Shown here piece by piece: positions 37,900 through 46,095 of a stretch of 64,000 bases of DNA (position 1 is its first letter; each line of letters begins with the position of its first letter). Origin of the DNA: Paenibacillus silvae. GTDB lineage: Bacteria; Bacillota; Bacilli; Paenibacillales; Paenibacillaceae. The stretch is taken from the NCBI RefSeq assembly GCF_014639235.1, contig NZ_BMFU01000001.1:868001-932000 (forward strand). The letters are read 5' to 3'. Both the position numbers and the translations under genes were made by a program. The notes under the pieces are model-generated. The model did no database searches and was not told where the DNA came from. It saw only the letters and a list, made by a program, of their open reading frames with translations.

Positions 37900-39057
37900 T
37901 CATTTGGAAGCCGCAGGCGCTTTTACCACATGATCAGGAAGGGTATTATTGGCAATCATCTCGCCAAAAGGACTGATAAATGACCGTTCGCCGTTGTTCC
38001 CGTATTGTGCATAATTCAGCTTCGGAAACAACAGCTCGGCAGTACGGTAGGCTTCTTCCAGATGCGGGTACCCCGACAAAATAAAGGTTTCAATGCCCAA
38101 TGCCTCGTACTCTCTCATTCGCTCTGCAACCTGGTCGGGATCGCCTACAAGCGCTGTACCGGCACCGCCTCTGACCAGCCCAATGCCTGCCCACAGATTC
38201 GGGCTGATTTCCAGATTGGAACGATCCCCGTTATGCAGACTGGCCATCCGCTGTTGACCGACGGAATCCATGCGGGCATAGATTTTCTGGGCTGAAGCGA
38301 TGGTCTCTTCATCCAGATGAGCGATCAGGTCATTCGCGGCCTGCCAGGCTTCTTCTGAGGTTGGACGGACGATTACATGAAGTCGGATGCCGAAGCGCAG
38401 ATTCCTTCCCTTTTTGGCAGCGAGCTCTCTCATTCGGTTGATCTTGGCCTCTACCTGGTCAGGCGGCTCACCCCAAGTCAGGTATACATCCACATGCTCG
38501 GCCGCCACCTCCATGGCAGCATCAGAGGAGCCTCCAAAATAAAGCGGAGGATAAGGCTTCTGAATGGTCGGATACAGAACCGCTCCGCCGTGGACCTTTA
38601 AATATTTGCCGTCAAAATCGACTTCTTCGCCAGCCAGTTCCTTGCGCCATATGGTTAGAAATTCATCTGTCAATGCGTAGCGCTCATCATGATCCAGGAA
38701 TACCCCGTCTCCCTCAAGCTCGATCGGGTCACCTCCGGCTACGACATTGATCAGCAGTCTTCCTTTGGAAAAGCGGTCCAATGTGCTCGCCATTCGTGCC
38801 GCCGTGGTAGGCAGCATCAGCCCCGGACGTGCAGCGACCAGAAATTTCAGCTTGTCCGTTACCGACACCAGCGAGGAAGCAACGATCCAGGCATCTTCAC
38901 ATGATTTTCCCGTAGGCAGCAACACCCCTGCAAACCCAAGCTCATCGGCGGCTTGTGCTACCTGCTTGCAATAGTGATAGGTCACTGCCCTGGCGCCTTC
39001 CCGGGTGCCCAGAAATCTTCCGTCCCCGTGTGTCGGGATAAACCAAAACAATTCCAT
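37900..39057 (-). CDS. ssuD: FMNH2-dependent alkanesulfonate monooxygenase
   Basis: 385 residues, the usual SsuD length. Luciferase-like fold with FWFIPTHGDGRFLG at the N-terminus, GVLLPTGKSCEDAW, VAARPGLMLPTTAARM, INVVAGGDPIELEGDG and LYFGGSSDAAMEVAAEHVDVYLTWGEP. SsuD cleaves alkanesulfonates to aldehyde and sulfite with FMNH2 and O2, releasing sulfur for assimilation. It lies 50 bp after the HpaB-like gene on the same strand. The reductase partner SsuE and the transporter SsuABC are not in the window. Expression under sulfate limitation is expected from the family but no sulfur-control site was recognised. Confidence 0.92.
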   Translation of the reverse strand: MELFWFIPTHGDGRFLGTREGARAVTYHYCKQVAQAADELGFAGVLLPTGKSCEDAWIVASSLVSVTDKLKFLVAARPGLMLPTTAARMASTLDRFSKGRLLINVVAGGDPIELEGDGVFLDHDERYALTDEFLTIWRKELAGEEVDFDGKYLKVHGGAVLYPTIQKPYPPLYFGGSSDAAMEVAAEHVDVYLTWGEPPDQVEAKINRMRELAAKKGRNLRFGIRLHVIVRPTSEEAWQAANDLIAHLDEETIASAQKIYARMDSVGQQRMASLHNGDRSNLEISPNLWAGIGLVRGGAGTALVGDPDQVAERMREYEALGIETFILSGYPHLEEAYRTAELLFPKLNYAQYGNNGERSFISPFGEMIANNTLPDHVVKAPAASK

Positions 39058-39107
39058 TTTTTTCTCTCCTCCTGCTCATATGATGGCTATTCTGCCCTAG
39101 CTCTGCT

Positions 39108-40541
39108 CTAGCTTTTCTCTTGAATCAGCTTCCAGACAGGAGCTGTTAACGACAGTTTGTCATGTCGAACGTAATGGGATGCAATGCCACGGATCGGATC
39201 ACCTGCATAAAATTTTTCATATAAAAGATGTCTTGCGCCGAGCGGACTGCCGATGAGATCCCAGGCCAGCTTGAACAGCTCCACTTTTTTCTCGGCACTT
39301 ACCGCAGCACCTTCAAAATACAGATGCATAAGTTCGGATATCGGACCGTAGAAGTCCTCAATTCCGGAAGGGGTCTGAACAAAGCCGCCTGCGCCAACTT
39401 GTTGAAGTATCTCGACAGCCCGTGGATAATATTTGGTTCCCAAATTTCGCGCTGTCTCCACATACGTTAGATCAGGAACGAGCACGCCTGCCGCATCAGG
39501 CACGGCTTTGGCCTCCGCTGCAATAATCAGTGCCTTGATCACGTCAATCTGTGTCAGCAGCTCCCCCAGTTTCTCTTGAATATGCAGAAATCCGGTTACT
39601 CCAATCGACTCAGCTACCGCAAACGCCACCCCTGTGACAAATTCCAGCTTGGCTACAAAGCGCACGACATTTTGGTGAAAAGCCAGTCCATTGGCCGTAC
39701 GGTTCCCGCGAAGTTTCAGCACCTTGTCCGAATCTCCGTAGAGAAGCACCCTTTCCCAAGGAATCAGAACATCATCGAAAAAAAGGACGGCATCCATCTC
39801 ATCGTATCGTGCACTGAGTGGATGGTTGCGTTCTCTGGCATCAGCAAACGACTCCCTGCACACAATATGCAGTCCTGGTGAATTCGCGGGTACGATCAAG
39901 ACATGGGCATGTTTCTGATGTCTGTTCTGGAATTGCAGGAACGAAAAGATGAGAAAATCATGTGTATACGGAGCACCTGTCGCAATCATTTTGGCTCCCC
40001 TGACCACAATGCCTTCCGACGTTTCCTTCACCACATGGAGAAATCGCTCTGCAATCCGCTCATCATCCAGCCCGCTGGAACGATCAATCTGGGGATCAAT
40101 GATCGCTGTCGTCAGAAAGAGGTCGCGGTCTCTGGCCTCGTGGTAATAGGTACTGATTTTGTCCACAAATCGCGGGTCCAGCTCGGATAATTCGTGCCGG
40201 GCAGCATACCACCCGGTGACCAGGGAACGGGCATAGTCAGATAACCGGCTCATCATGCCACTGGTACTGGAAGACCAGACCGCAAAGGACTGACTGCGCT
40301 TGTTCAGCTCGGCTGCTGTGTACGGAACGAGAAATGAGCTGTGTGCATATCGCTCCTGTCCATCAGGAGCATAGCCCACTTGCTCCCGATGCACAGGATC
40401 ATCCAGCATGTTAAACAGCTGCCTGATGGTAGACAGTGTGCCTTTAAAAGCCTCATGCTCGGAAATATTCCTGACCTGCTGCCCTTCGAGCCAGACACGT
40501 CGCCCATCCTCCAGACTGGATATGAAAGTGTCTCCCCTCAA
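39108..40541 (-). CDS. HpaB-type FADH2-dependent hydroxylase (4-hydroxyphenylacetate 3-monooxygenase family)
   Basis: 477 residues. Family segments include MMSRLSDYARSLVTGWYAAR, VVRGAKMIATGAPYTHDFLI, RYDEMDAVLFFDDVLIPWERV and the C-terminal YEKFYAGDP. HpaB oxygenases hydroxylate aromatic or related substrates with FADH2 supplied by a separate reductase. Here it heads a unit with ssuD rather than an hpa pathway, so an organosulfur or aromatic sulfonate substrate is possible. The start is a TTG at 40541, with AGGGGTG 7 nt upstream; no in-frame ATG fits the family N-terminus. A dyad over its likely promoter suggests control by the divergent TetR protein. Confidence 0.85.
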   Translation of the reverse strand: MRGDTFISSLEDGRRVWLEGQQVRNISEHEAFKGTLSTIRQLFNMLDDPVHREQVGYAPDGQERYAHSSFLVPYTAAELNKRSQSFAVWSSSTSGMMSRLSDYARSLVTGWYAARHELSELDPRFVDKISTYYHEARDRDLFLTTAIIDPQIDRSSGLDDERIAERFLHVVKETSEGIVVRGAKMIATGAPYTHDFLIFSFLQFQNRHQKHAHVLIVPANSPGLHIVCRESFADARERNHPLSARYDEMDAVLFFDDVLIPWERVLLYGDSDKVLKLRGNRTANGLAFHQNVVRFVAKLEFVTGVAFAVAESIGVTGFLHIQEKLGELLTQIDVIKALIIAAEAKAVPDAAGVLVPDLTYVETARNLGTKYYPRAVEILQQVGAGGFVQTPSGIEDFYGPISELMHLYFEGAAVSAEKKVELFKLAWDLIGSPLGARHLLYEKFYAGDPIRGIASHYVRHDKLSLTAPVWKLIQEKS

Positions 40542-40582
40542 AATGTCACCCCTTAATCAAATTTTATTTTTCCGATTGATTT

Positions 40583-40607
40583 GCTATGTTTTATTGTTTA
40601 TCATAGC
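40583..40607. promoter_or_regulatory. Inverted repeat over the HpaB-like promoter, candidate TetR operator
   Basis: GCTATG (40583-40588) and CATAGC (40602-40607) form a dyad with a 13-bp centre. On the minus strand a TATGAT -10 candidate overlaps one arm with TTGCGC 16 bp upstream, 42 bp before the TTG start. The rest of 40542-40826 shows nothing further. Confidence 0.5.
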
Positions 40608-40826
40608 TAATATCCATTGGAGCGCAACAATCAATCATTCCCGATTTGACGGTTACCAAACACAAATCCTTGATCTGTTGGGCAACGTCAAAATAAACTA
40701 CAATTCAGCTTCATTTGAAGGTGGCTGTATTGCAAGCACATTCCCATGGATGCACTCAATACGGATCTTAACGGTGTTGTTTAACCAACAATCCATCCCA
40801 ATTTGTTGTATTCGAGGTGATTACAA

Positions 40827-41432
40827 GTGAATGAATCCCGAAGCATGGACCGAAGAATTCACAGAACTCGTGTCATGATCTCCGAAGCCTTTTTGACCAT
40901 TATGGCAAAGCAAAATTACTCGGACATCAGTGTGGTAGACATCGCAGAACAAGCCAACATCAACCGCTCAACGTTCTATGCCCACTTTATAGACAAGGAG
41001 GATTTGCTCGATACTATCGTAAATGAGAAATTTCAGTTGTTGGACGATGTGCTCAAGGAACGTTGTGCTGCCATCGATGAGGTTCCCTCATTTGCCGAGC
41101 CTGACCCGATTTTTGCGGTCTTGTTTGAACACATCTTTGAGCATGATGAGTTCTACCGGGTCATGCTGCTGATCAATCCTGTTGGCAATTTTAGTACAAG
41201 GTTGAATGAGATGATTAAAGCCCATTTTTTTCAACGGATAACTCGACTCGGAATGAATCAAAAGGTTCAGGTACCGCTGGACATTTTACTGGATTATCTC
41301 AGCTTCTCCACCAGCGGAATCATTCATCGATGGCTTGAAAACAACAAAGTATACTCTCCCCATCATATGGCTTTGCAGCTTACCCGTCTTGCCCGACTAG
41401 GTGTGTACACGGCCATGGGCGCGCAGGCTTAG
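40827..41432 (+). CDS. TetR-family transcriptional regulator
   Basis: 201 residues. The N-terminal HTH (~12-60) contains ISVVDIAEQANINRSTFYAHFIDKEDLL, followed by an all-helical ligand/dimerisation domain resembling TetR_C_33-type Bacillus regulators (FYRVMLL, LDYLSFSTSGIIHRWLENN). It starts at GTG 40827 with GAGGTG upstream. Divergent from the HpaB-like gene and therefore its likely regulator. Ligand unknown. No clear terminator follows; the transcript may run into the IS remnant. Confidence 0.87.
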   Translation: MNESRSMDRRIHRTRVMISEAFLTIMAKQNYSDISVVDIAEQANINRSTFYAHFIDKEDLLDTIVNEKFQLLDDVLKERCAAIDEVPSFAEPDPIFAVLFEHIFEHDEFYRVMLLINPVGNFSTRLNEMIKAHFFQRITRLGMNQKVQVPLDILLDYLSFSTSGIIHRWLENNKVYSPHHMALQLTRLARLGVYTAMGAQA

Positions 41433-41548
41433 GAGACACGTTGCCCCATTCCTGATCCTGCCTGACTGTAAACAAAAAATGGACTTCTTTTGGACATAAG
41501 AAGAACCCCTATCATGAGTAAACGTTACTTGAAGAGAAGAAGCTTACA

Positions 41549-41764
41549 GGATGCCATTCCCGGCGTAGAAACTGCTATGACAATGCTTGTATTGAGTCGT
41601 TCTTCTCCTTAAAGACGGAGAAGCTGTATTTGGAGAAACCTCAAAATCTGGAGCAAGCAAGAATCCAAATTACAGGGTACATTTTGTTTTACAACATGGA
41701 ACATTTCCAAAACAAACTGGGCGACCTCTCCCCGATTGAGTTTAGGGAAAAAGTCGCCGCTTAA
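41549..41764 (+). pseudogene. C-terminal remnant of an IS3-family transposase (OrfB)
   Basis: A 71-codon open stretch reads NCYDNACIESFFSLKTEKLY and ends LSPIEFREKVAA-stop. This is the last third of an IS3-type DDE integrase, with the catalytic Glu in ACIESFFS. One residue is missing between FFS and KTE. No upstream part, start codon or first two catalytic Asp residues remain. After the stop, a T-run and ATTGTCTACTT resemble an IS3 right end. It is non-functional debris. Confidence 0.8.
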
Positions 41765-41968
41765 ATAAAATCTCTTTTTTTATTGTCTACTTAAAAGGGG
41801 CTATGACCACCAACGCTAATGCCAGTGAAGCACTTTTTACCTATGCTATCGAATTTAGTCTTATAGTAATCCAATCCTATAATTTTATAAATTATTTCAA
41901 AAATATATAGAAACATTTACCTAGGTCTGATAGACTATATCCATAATACGTACATTGGAGGAAGCAAA

Positions 41969-42616
41969 TTGAACAGAACAATGAAAATGGCAGTTCTAGT
42001 AACTTCAGCATTAATGATCATCGGCGGTTGTGGAATGGAGAAGACAGCGACTAAGGACAACAGCACCGCACAATCCAAGGTGGAAGAAGCTTCACCGATA
42101 GTTGAAACGGCTAAAGCTGAAGAAACCACTGCTGAAACATCTGAAGAGGTTGTTGAACAAGAACCAGAAAACAATGTGTCTGAAATTAAAAAAGGGGATA
42201 CCGTTACAGTTGATGGATATGCAGATGTTTCAGTAATCAAACATAAATTTTCTCAGAAAATTGAACCTTCAAAGCCAGGTAGCTTCTATACATACTACGA
42301 ATCAAAGGAAGAAGATTCCACCTATTTCGCTATCATCATAAAAGCAAAAAATCTAAATACTTCTGGTGTCGATGCCGATGAAATTGCAAATGTCTCTTTA
42401 TTATTTGATAATCAATATGATTATCCGACTTTCAGTGTTGTTGAAGAAAACGGAGGCAAAGACTTTACATACAGTAACATCACAAGTGTCAATCCTCTAA
42501 AAACTACCACACTATATTATTTAGTGGAGATACCAAACGAGGTTGCCAAAAGCGACAAACCGTTAAAAGCCACAATTAATGTAAAGGACCAGGTTTTTGA
42601 ATACACAGTAAGATAA
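41969..42616 (+). CDS. Secreted lipoprotein with DUF4352-like C-terminal domain
   Basis: 215 residues. Lipoprotein signal peptide with lipobox IGGC (Cys 21), then an acidic Glu/Thr-rich linker (~25-75) and a beta-rich domain (~75-215) beginning GDTVTVDGYADVSV, similar in style to DUF4352 immunoglobulin-like domains. It starts at TTG with GGAGG 7 nt upstream. Anchored to the outer face of the membrane. Function unknown. A strong terminator follows, so it is a single-gene unit in the accessory stretch between the IS remnant and sigK. Confidence 0.82.
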   Translation: MNRTMKMAVLVTSALMIIGGCGMEKTATKDNSTAQSKVEEASPIVETAKAEETTAETSEEVVEQEPENNVSEIKKGDTVTVDGYADVSVIKHKFSQKIEPSKPGSFYTYYESKEEDSTYFAIIIKAKNLNTSGVDADEIANVSLLFDNQYDYPTFSVVEENGGKDFTYSNITSVNPLKTTTLYYLVEIPNEVAKSDKPLKATINVKDQVFEYTVR

Positions 42617-42621
42617 ATGAA

Positions 42622-42657
42622 GGCTCTACTAGCATACAAGCTGGTAGAGCCTTTTGT
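42622..42657 (+). terminator. Terminator after the lipoprotein gene
   Basis: GGCTCTACTAGC (42622-42633) pairs with GCTGGTAGAGCC (42640-42651), followed by TTTTGTGTTTT. Confidence 0.85.
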
Positions 42658-42825
42658 GTTTTCGATTGCTTGAGATTTACGATTAAGAAAATCACGGAAA
42701 AACAGGAGATAGTTGCGGTGATGTTTTGTCAGTCAGCGTGTAAATTATACCCTTAAATATTCCAATTATTATTTTTGACTAATGTTATTAAGCAAACGAT
42801 ATTTCCTCATATGAAGGCAAAAGAA

Positions 42826-42847
42826 AAAGCACCCTGAAGGATGCTTT
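42826..42847 (-). terminator. Terminator of the small secreted protein gene
   Basis: On the minus strand AAAGCATCC, loop TTCA, GGGTGCTTT, then TTC; 27 bp after the stop at 42875. Confidence 0.75.
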
Positions 42848-42874
42848 CTCAAAAATTATGGTTTTGGATTAAAA

Positions 42875-43243
42875 TTAGTCAGTAATCTCGATGTATACTT
42901 CAGCAATATCCGCTACTCCATTTTGCACGACACCTACATATCCAATAGGTTCACCTGGAAGAGTTAGTGGAGCTCTCAATGCTGTCACCAATCCTGTACT
43001 TGAAACACTGAAATAATTAACTCCAGACCCTCCTTGGTAGGGGACATATATATAATTACGGCCATAAGGTAATTGATACGTCTCTCCTACTCTAAGTTTA
43101 ATTTGATAAGTAAGCAACTTAGCAGAAATAGACGTTTTCGTCACCGACTGAATTGGAGCTTCAGCAGCAGAAGCGATTCCAGCGCTCAAAGAAAATAACA
43201 ATAATGCGGATGATGCTAATAAAACTTTTTTATATTTCAACAT
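42875..43243 (-). CDS. Small secreted protein of unknown function
   Basis: 122 residues. A Sec signal peptide (LLASSALLLFSLSAGIASAAEA, cleavage near residue 27) precedes a beta-rich domain of about 90 residues with NYFSVSSTGLVTAL, a segment reminiscent of bacterial Ig-like (BIG2) repeats where a constant is followed by SSTGLVTA. No cysteines in the mature part and no anchor, so it is probably released. AGGAG lies upstream of the ATG. No partner gene nearby. Confidence 0.75.
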   Translation of the reverse strand: MLKYKKVLLASSALLLFSLSAGIASAAEAPIQSVTKTSISAKLLTYQIKLRVGETYQLPYGRNYIYVPYQGGSGVNYFSVSSTGLVTALRAPLTLPGEPIGYVGVVQNGVADIAEVYIEITD

Positions 43244-43645
43244 TACTCAAAACATCTCCTTACTATGTAATATATTACCTAATTACTATAACACAAATGC
43301 AACATCAGAAGTTAATTAATTGGTCAAATTCCACAATGTTACAGTTTGTATCTTTAAGCAACAAGGAAAGTCACGTCACCCTCATCTCTTCTTTAAGTAT
43401 TTTGCAAAAGAAAAGCACCACTATGGATGTCTAGTCTCTTTATTTCAAAAGTGTTCAATGAATGAACTGGAACTAACCCGTCATTTCCTGCTGATTACTT
43501 GCTATTTCGCATTTGGACCATATCGATCATATCGTTGAAGATAACGGAATGATCATCCTGAGAACTGGAAAAGGCGAAAAAAGGACCGCCCTCCTTCATA
43601 ACGAAAGGCCGCCCTTCTAATCTTATGCATCTCTACAGTTGACAT
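43244..43645. other. Intergenic stretch between secreted-protein gene and sigK, no supported gene
   Basis: About 400 bp, A+T-rich. The short frames present lack ribosome sites. G+C-rich repeats near 43575-43615 (two GGGCGG-type blocks on the minus strand followed by TTTTTT) probably form the terminator of the sigK half downstream of its stop. Confidence 0.5.
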
Positions 43646-43999
43646 CTATTTCTGCTTATAGAACTCATGGTACAGCTTCATTAACGCCCGTTTCTCAATT
43701 CGAGACACATAACTGCGTGAAATACCCAGCTCCTTGGCAATCTCGCGTTGGGTGCGCTCCTCTCCGCCAGCCTCCAGGCCAAAGCGACCGATCACGACTT
43801 CCTTCTCCCGATCATCGAGTATATCCAGATTGCGATAAATTTTGCTTTTCTCAATTTTTAGCTGAACACGATCTACCACATCATCGGCTTCGGTGCCGAG
43901 GATATCAATTAACGTAATTTCATTCCCCTCTTTATCGGTACCAATGGGGTCATGCAGAGATACGTCTTTGCGTGTTTTCTTCAGGGAACGCAGATGCAT
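43646..43999 (-). CDS. spoIIIC: C-terminal half of sporulation sigma factor SigK (spoIIIC-like, split gene)
   Basis: About 117 residues matching only the second half of SigK. It starts in the middle of region 2/3 with MHLRSLKKTRKDVSLHDPIG, continues KEGNEITLIDILG, and ends in an intact region 4 with the helix-turn-helix TQREIAKELGISRSYVSRIEKRALMK. KDVSLHDPIG and the LMKLYHEFYK end are SigK-specific (SigE differs at these points). Region 2, needed for core binding and -10 recognition, is absent. The reading frame stays SigK-like for the preceding codons Glu-Ile-Leu (to 44008) and then diverges, immediately before a serine recombinase gene. A complete late mother-cell sigma factor would need excision of the intervening element, as with B. 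subtilis skin. Confidence 0.92.
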   Translation of the reverse strand: MHLRSLKKTRKDVSLHDPIGTDKEGNEITLIDILGTEADDVVDRVQLKIEKSKIYRNLDILDDREKEVVIGRFGLEAGGEERTQREIAKELGISRSYVSRIEKRALMKLYHEFYKQK

Positions 44000-44030
44000 C
44001 AGGATTTCTATTCTAATAACAATAGTGGCG
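43997..44030. other. Element/chromosome junction (att site) inside sigK
   Basis: The host-like sequence GAAATCCTGATGCAT (Glu-Ile-Leu-Met-His of SigK, minus strand, 44008-43994) changes at 44009 to non-sigK sequence. The recombinase stop codon is at 44031, only about 22 bp away. The crossover core must lie at or next to GAAATC. In B. subtilis skin inserts at the same Asn-Glu-Ile-Leu point with core AATGA; that exact pentamer is absent here. Confidence 0.75.
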
Positions 44031-45527
44031 CTAGAACGGAATGATTTTCACCTCGTCTTCGTACACCAGAATCTCCTTTGCTACCATCCTGATTAATGTC
44101 TGTTTATCATCGAACGTCAATTCATCCGGGTTGCGGTCCAGGTAATACTCCAGAGTTTCGGACATGATGTTCCGGCTGCTCTCAAAACGCTGTTCGTCCT
44201 CCTGTTTACTTTGCAACTCCATCAGACGCTTGGACAGGGCCTCTTCCCGTTCGGACAGCTCCCTAAGCTCCTCCCTGATCTCTTCTTCCCCAATACCCAG
44301 ATCGGACGAGAATAGTTTAATGACTCTTTTGCGTGCTGCCTTTGTTTTCTCAATGTCCTGTTCAACGCGCTCGATTTCATTGTCCATATAAGCAACCTGT
44401 GTTTCTTCTACCGCTGCAGCAATTTCGTCCGGGTTGTTCAGCCAGTTCAGGATCGTGTCCCAAACCAAATCATCTATTTTAGCGCAGGCAATCTTCCGGC
44501 CGCATCCCTTTTCTTTGGCGCCGACAGAATTCTTTTTGTCAGTGTATTCATAGACATATTTACCCCAGTTTTTCGCTTTACGTCCGGTCATGGTGTTGCC
44601 GCATTTCGTACAACGTAACAGGCCAGACAACAGGTACTGGTTCAAGGATTCCTTGGTGTGGCGGCGCCGAGATTCACCAATGAGTTTCTGAGCATGCTCA
44701 AACTTTTCATGAGATATGATTTGCGGCACGTCTACGTAAATCCATTCTTCTTTGGGGCGCAGCGTCATCGGTACTTTGTCTTCAGGGGCACGGTATTTAT
44801 TGCCAAGCATCCCTTCTGTATCCCACTTATTCTGTGGCATGCGTCCAGTGTAGGCTTCTTTCATTAGGATTTGCCTTACAACGTTCCTGTGCCAAACCTC
44901 AGCTCCGCGTTTCGTAGGTATGAGGTTGTCCGTGAGGTATCGTGCAATCCCGTTCATGCCTTTGGCGATCTGATTCGGCTTTGTGAACAATTCGAATATC
45001 AGCTGGACGACACGTGCTTCTTCCTCATTGATCACGTACTCGCTTTTTTCTTTATCGTAGTCATAACCATAGGTAAATGAGTTTTTTACCACCTTTCCTT
45101 TACGGGCTTTTTCGCGTCGTCCACTACTCATACGCTCATTGATTTTTGCTTTCTCAAATTCGGATATAGCACCACGCATACTATAGAACAGTTGTCCCTC
45201 AGGGGTCTTTGCATATTCGCTACTGACAAATACAAGCTCCGCGCCGTTTTTTTCTAACTCATCTGTAACGATAAGCTGCAGCATGAGTTTACGCGCGAGC
45301 CGGTCTGGGTCCAGACATATAACTTTGGTGATTAACCCTTCTTTTACATCTTTTCGCAGCTGAGTCAGGCCAGGACGTTCCAGAAACTCTCCTGAATAGC
45401 CATCATCAATATACTTCTTGATATCACTCGTCCCTGCTTTCTTGATCCCTTCCCGAATCTGGTAGTCGATGGAGTACCCCGTCCGCGCTTGTTCCTCTGT
45501 TGATACCCTCGCCAGTATTCCGATCAT
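44031..45527 (-). CDS. spoIVCA: Large serine recombinase of the sigK-intervening element (SpoIVCA-like)
   Basis: 498 residues. Resolvase domain at residues 1-140 with the catalytic serine in ARVSTEEQ (Ser 9) and the arginines of LDPDRLARK. Recombinase domain ~160-280, then a zinc ribbon (CTKCGNTMTG with later CGRKIACAK) and a long charged coiled coil (~370-450). This layout is that of large serine integrases/excisionases. ATG 45527 is set by GGGAGG 7 nt upstream; a longer frame to 45629 is rejected. Position next to the sigK half indicates it catalyses excision restoring sigK in the mother cell, as SpoIVCA does for skin. No adjacent directionality factor was recognised. The element's own integration may use the same enzyme. 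Confidence 0.92.
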   Translation of the reverse strand: MIGILARVSTEEQARTGYSIDYQIREGIKKAGTSDIKKYIDDGYSGEFLERPGLTQLRKDVKEGLITKVICLDPDRLARKLMLQLIVTDELEKNGAELVFVSSEYAKTPEGQLFYSMRGAISEFEKAKINERMSSGRREKARKGKVVKNSFTYGYDYDKEKSEYVINEEEARVVQLIFELFTKPNQIAKGMNGIARYLTDNLIPTKRGAEVWHRNVVRQILMKEAYTGRMPQNKWDTEGMLGNKYRAPEDKVPMTLRPKEEWIYVDVPQIISHEKFEHAQKLIGESRRRHTKESLNQYLLSGLLRCTKCGNTMTGRKAKNWGKYVYEYTDKKNSVGAKEKGCGRKIACAKIDDLVWDTILNWLNNPDEIAAAVEETQVAYMDNEIERVEQDIEKTKAARKRVIKLFSSDLGIGEEEIREELRELSEREEALSKRLMELQSKQEDEQRFESSRNIMSETLEYYLDRNPDELTFDDKQTLIRMVAKEILVYEDEVKIIPF

Positions 45528-45670
45528 GCTGTATCCTCCCGTATTTTTGATAGAGATAATGATAACAGTCCAATCGGAGTCTGTCATTAGATTCTGACGG
45601 TTCAAACGTAACATGCATCTGCGTATCACCTCAGCCCATCATATGAGCCAAGAGATTGTCCCTATAACGC

Positions 45671-45700
45671 AAAAAAAGACCCTGCCGCGATAGCAGGGCC
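45671..45700 (-). terminator. Terminator at the end of the phage lysis genes
   Basis: On the minus strand GGCCCTGC pairs with GGCAGGGTC around TATCGC, followed by TTTTTTT. It insulates the recombinase gene from phage late transcription. Confidence 0.85.
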
Positions 45701-45707
45701 TCTCCTT

Positions 45708-46082
45708 TTAGCTGGCAACCTTGCCACCAGCCTTTTTCGCGTTGTGATCTACAACGGCTTTTTCAATGGATGCTCGTATTTCATCACCGGATACATCAAT
45801 TCCTACCGACTTCAAACGATCACTTGCGTATTCATATGCTTTGTTTAGCTTAACGTCACCCTCATATTCCTTGTATAACGCCTCTGCCCATGCAAATGCT
45901 TCCTTACCAATCTTGTGCAAAAACTCGCGATCTTTCTCGTTGGTATGTGCGTTGTAATAGGCTTCTGCTTTCTTCTGTGCCTTCTTGATGGCTCCCGTAA
46001 TAACTGTAGTTGCCCATGCAATCAGGGCCAATACAATCGTTGCCAGATACGGCTGCGCTTGCTCCAAAATATCTTTCATCAT
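45708..46082 (-). CDS. Phage holin, LLH family
   Basis: 124 residues with one N-terminal membrane segment (about residues 12-32) followed by a long charged helical tail beginning KKAQKKAEAYY, then the KEAFAWAEALY segment typical of LLH-type holins. Holins form membrane lesions that release the endolysin. AAAGGAG lies upstream of tandem ATG codons. It directly follows the amidase gene by 13 bp, the usual lysis cassette, and is the last phage structural/lysis gene before the element border. Confidence 0.82.
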   Translation of the reverse strand: MMKDILEQAQPYLATIVLALIAWATTVITGAIKKAQKKAEAYYNAHTNEKDREFLHKIGKEAFAWAEALYKEYEGDVKLNKAYEYASDRLKSVGIDVSGDEIRASIEKAVVDHNAKKAGGKVAS

Positions 46083-46095
46083 ATTAATCTCTCCT

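Noticed and set aside
43646..43999. Reading the sigma fragment as SigE or SigG
   Set aside because: KDVSLHDPIG and ALMKLYHEFYK are SigK-type; SigE has different residues at both places, and the recombinase neighbour fits only sigK.
44031..45527. Recombinase as part of a transposon or conjugative element
   Set aside because: No conjugation or accessory transposition genes follow; all neighbours are phage genes and the att point is in sigK.
45600..45650. SigE-type promoter for the recombinase (ATA and GATACGCA about 13 bp apart on the minus strand)
   Set aside because: The -10 part matches CATACANT poorly. Expected from biology of skin, but the sequence alone does not support it.
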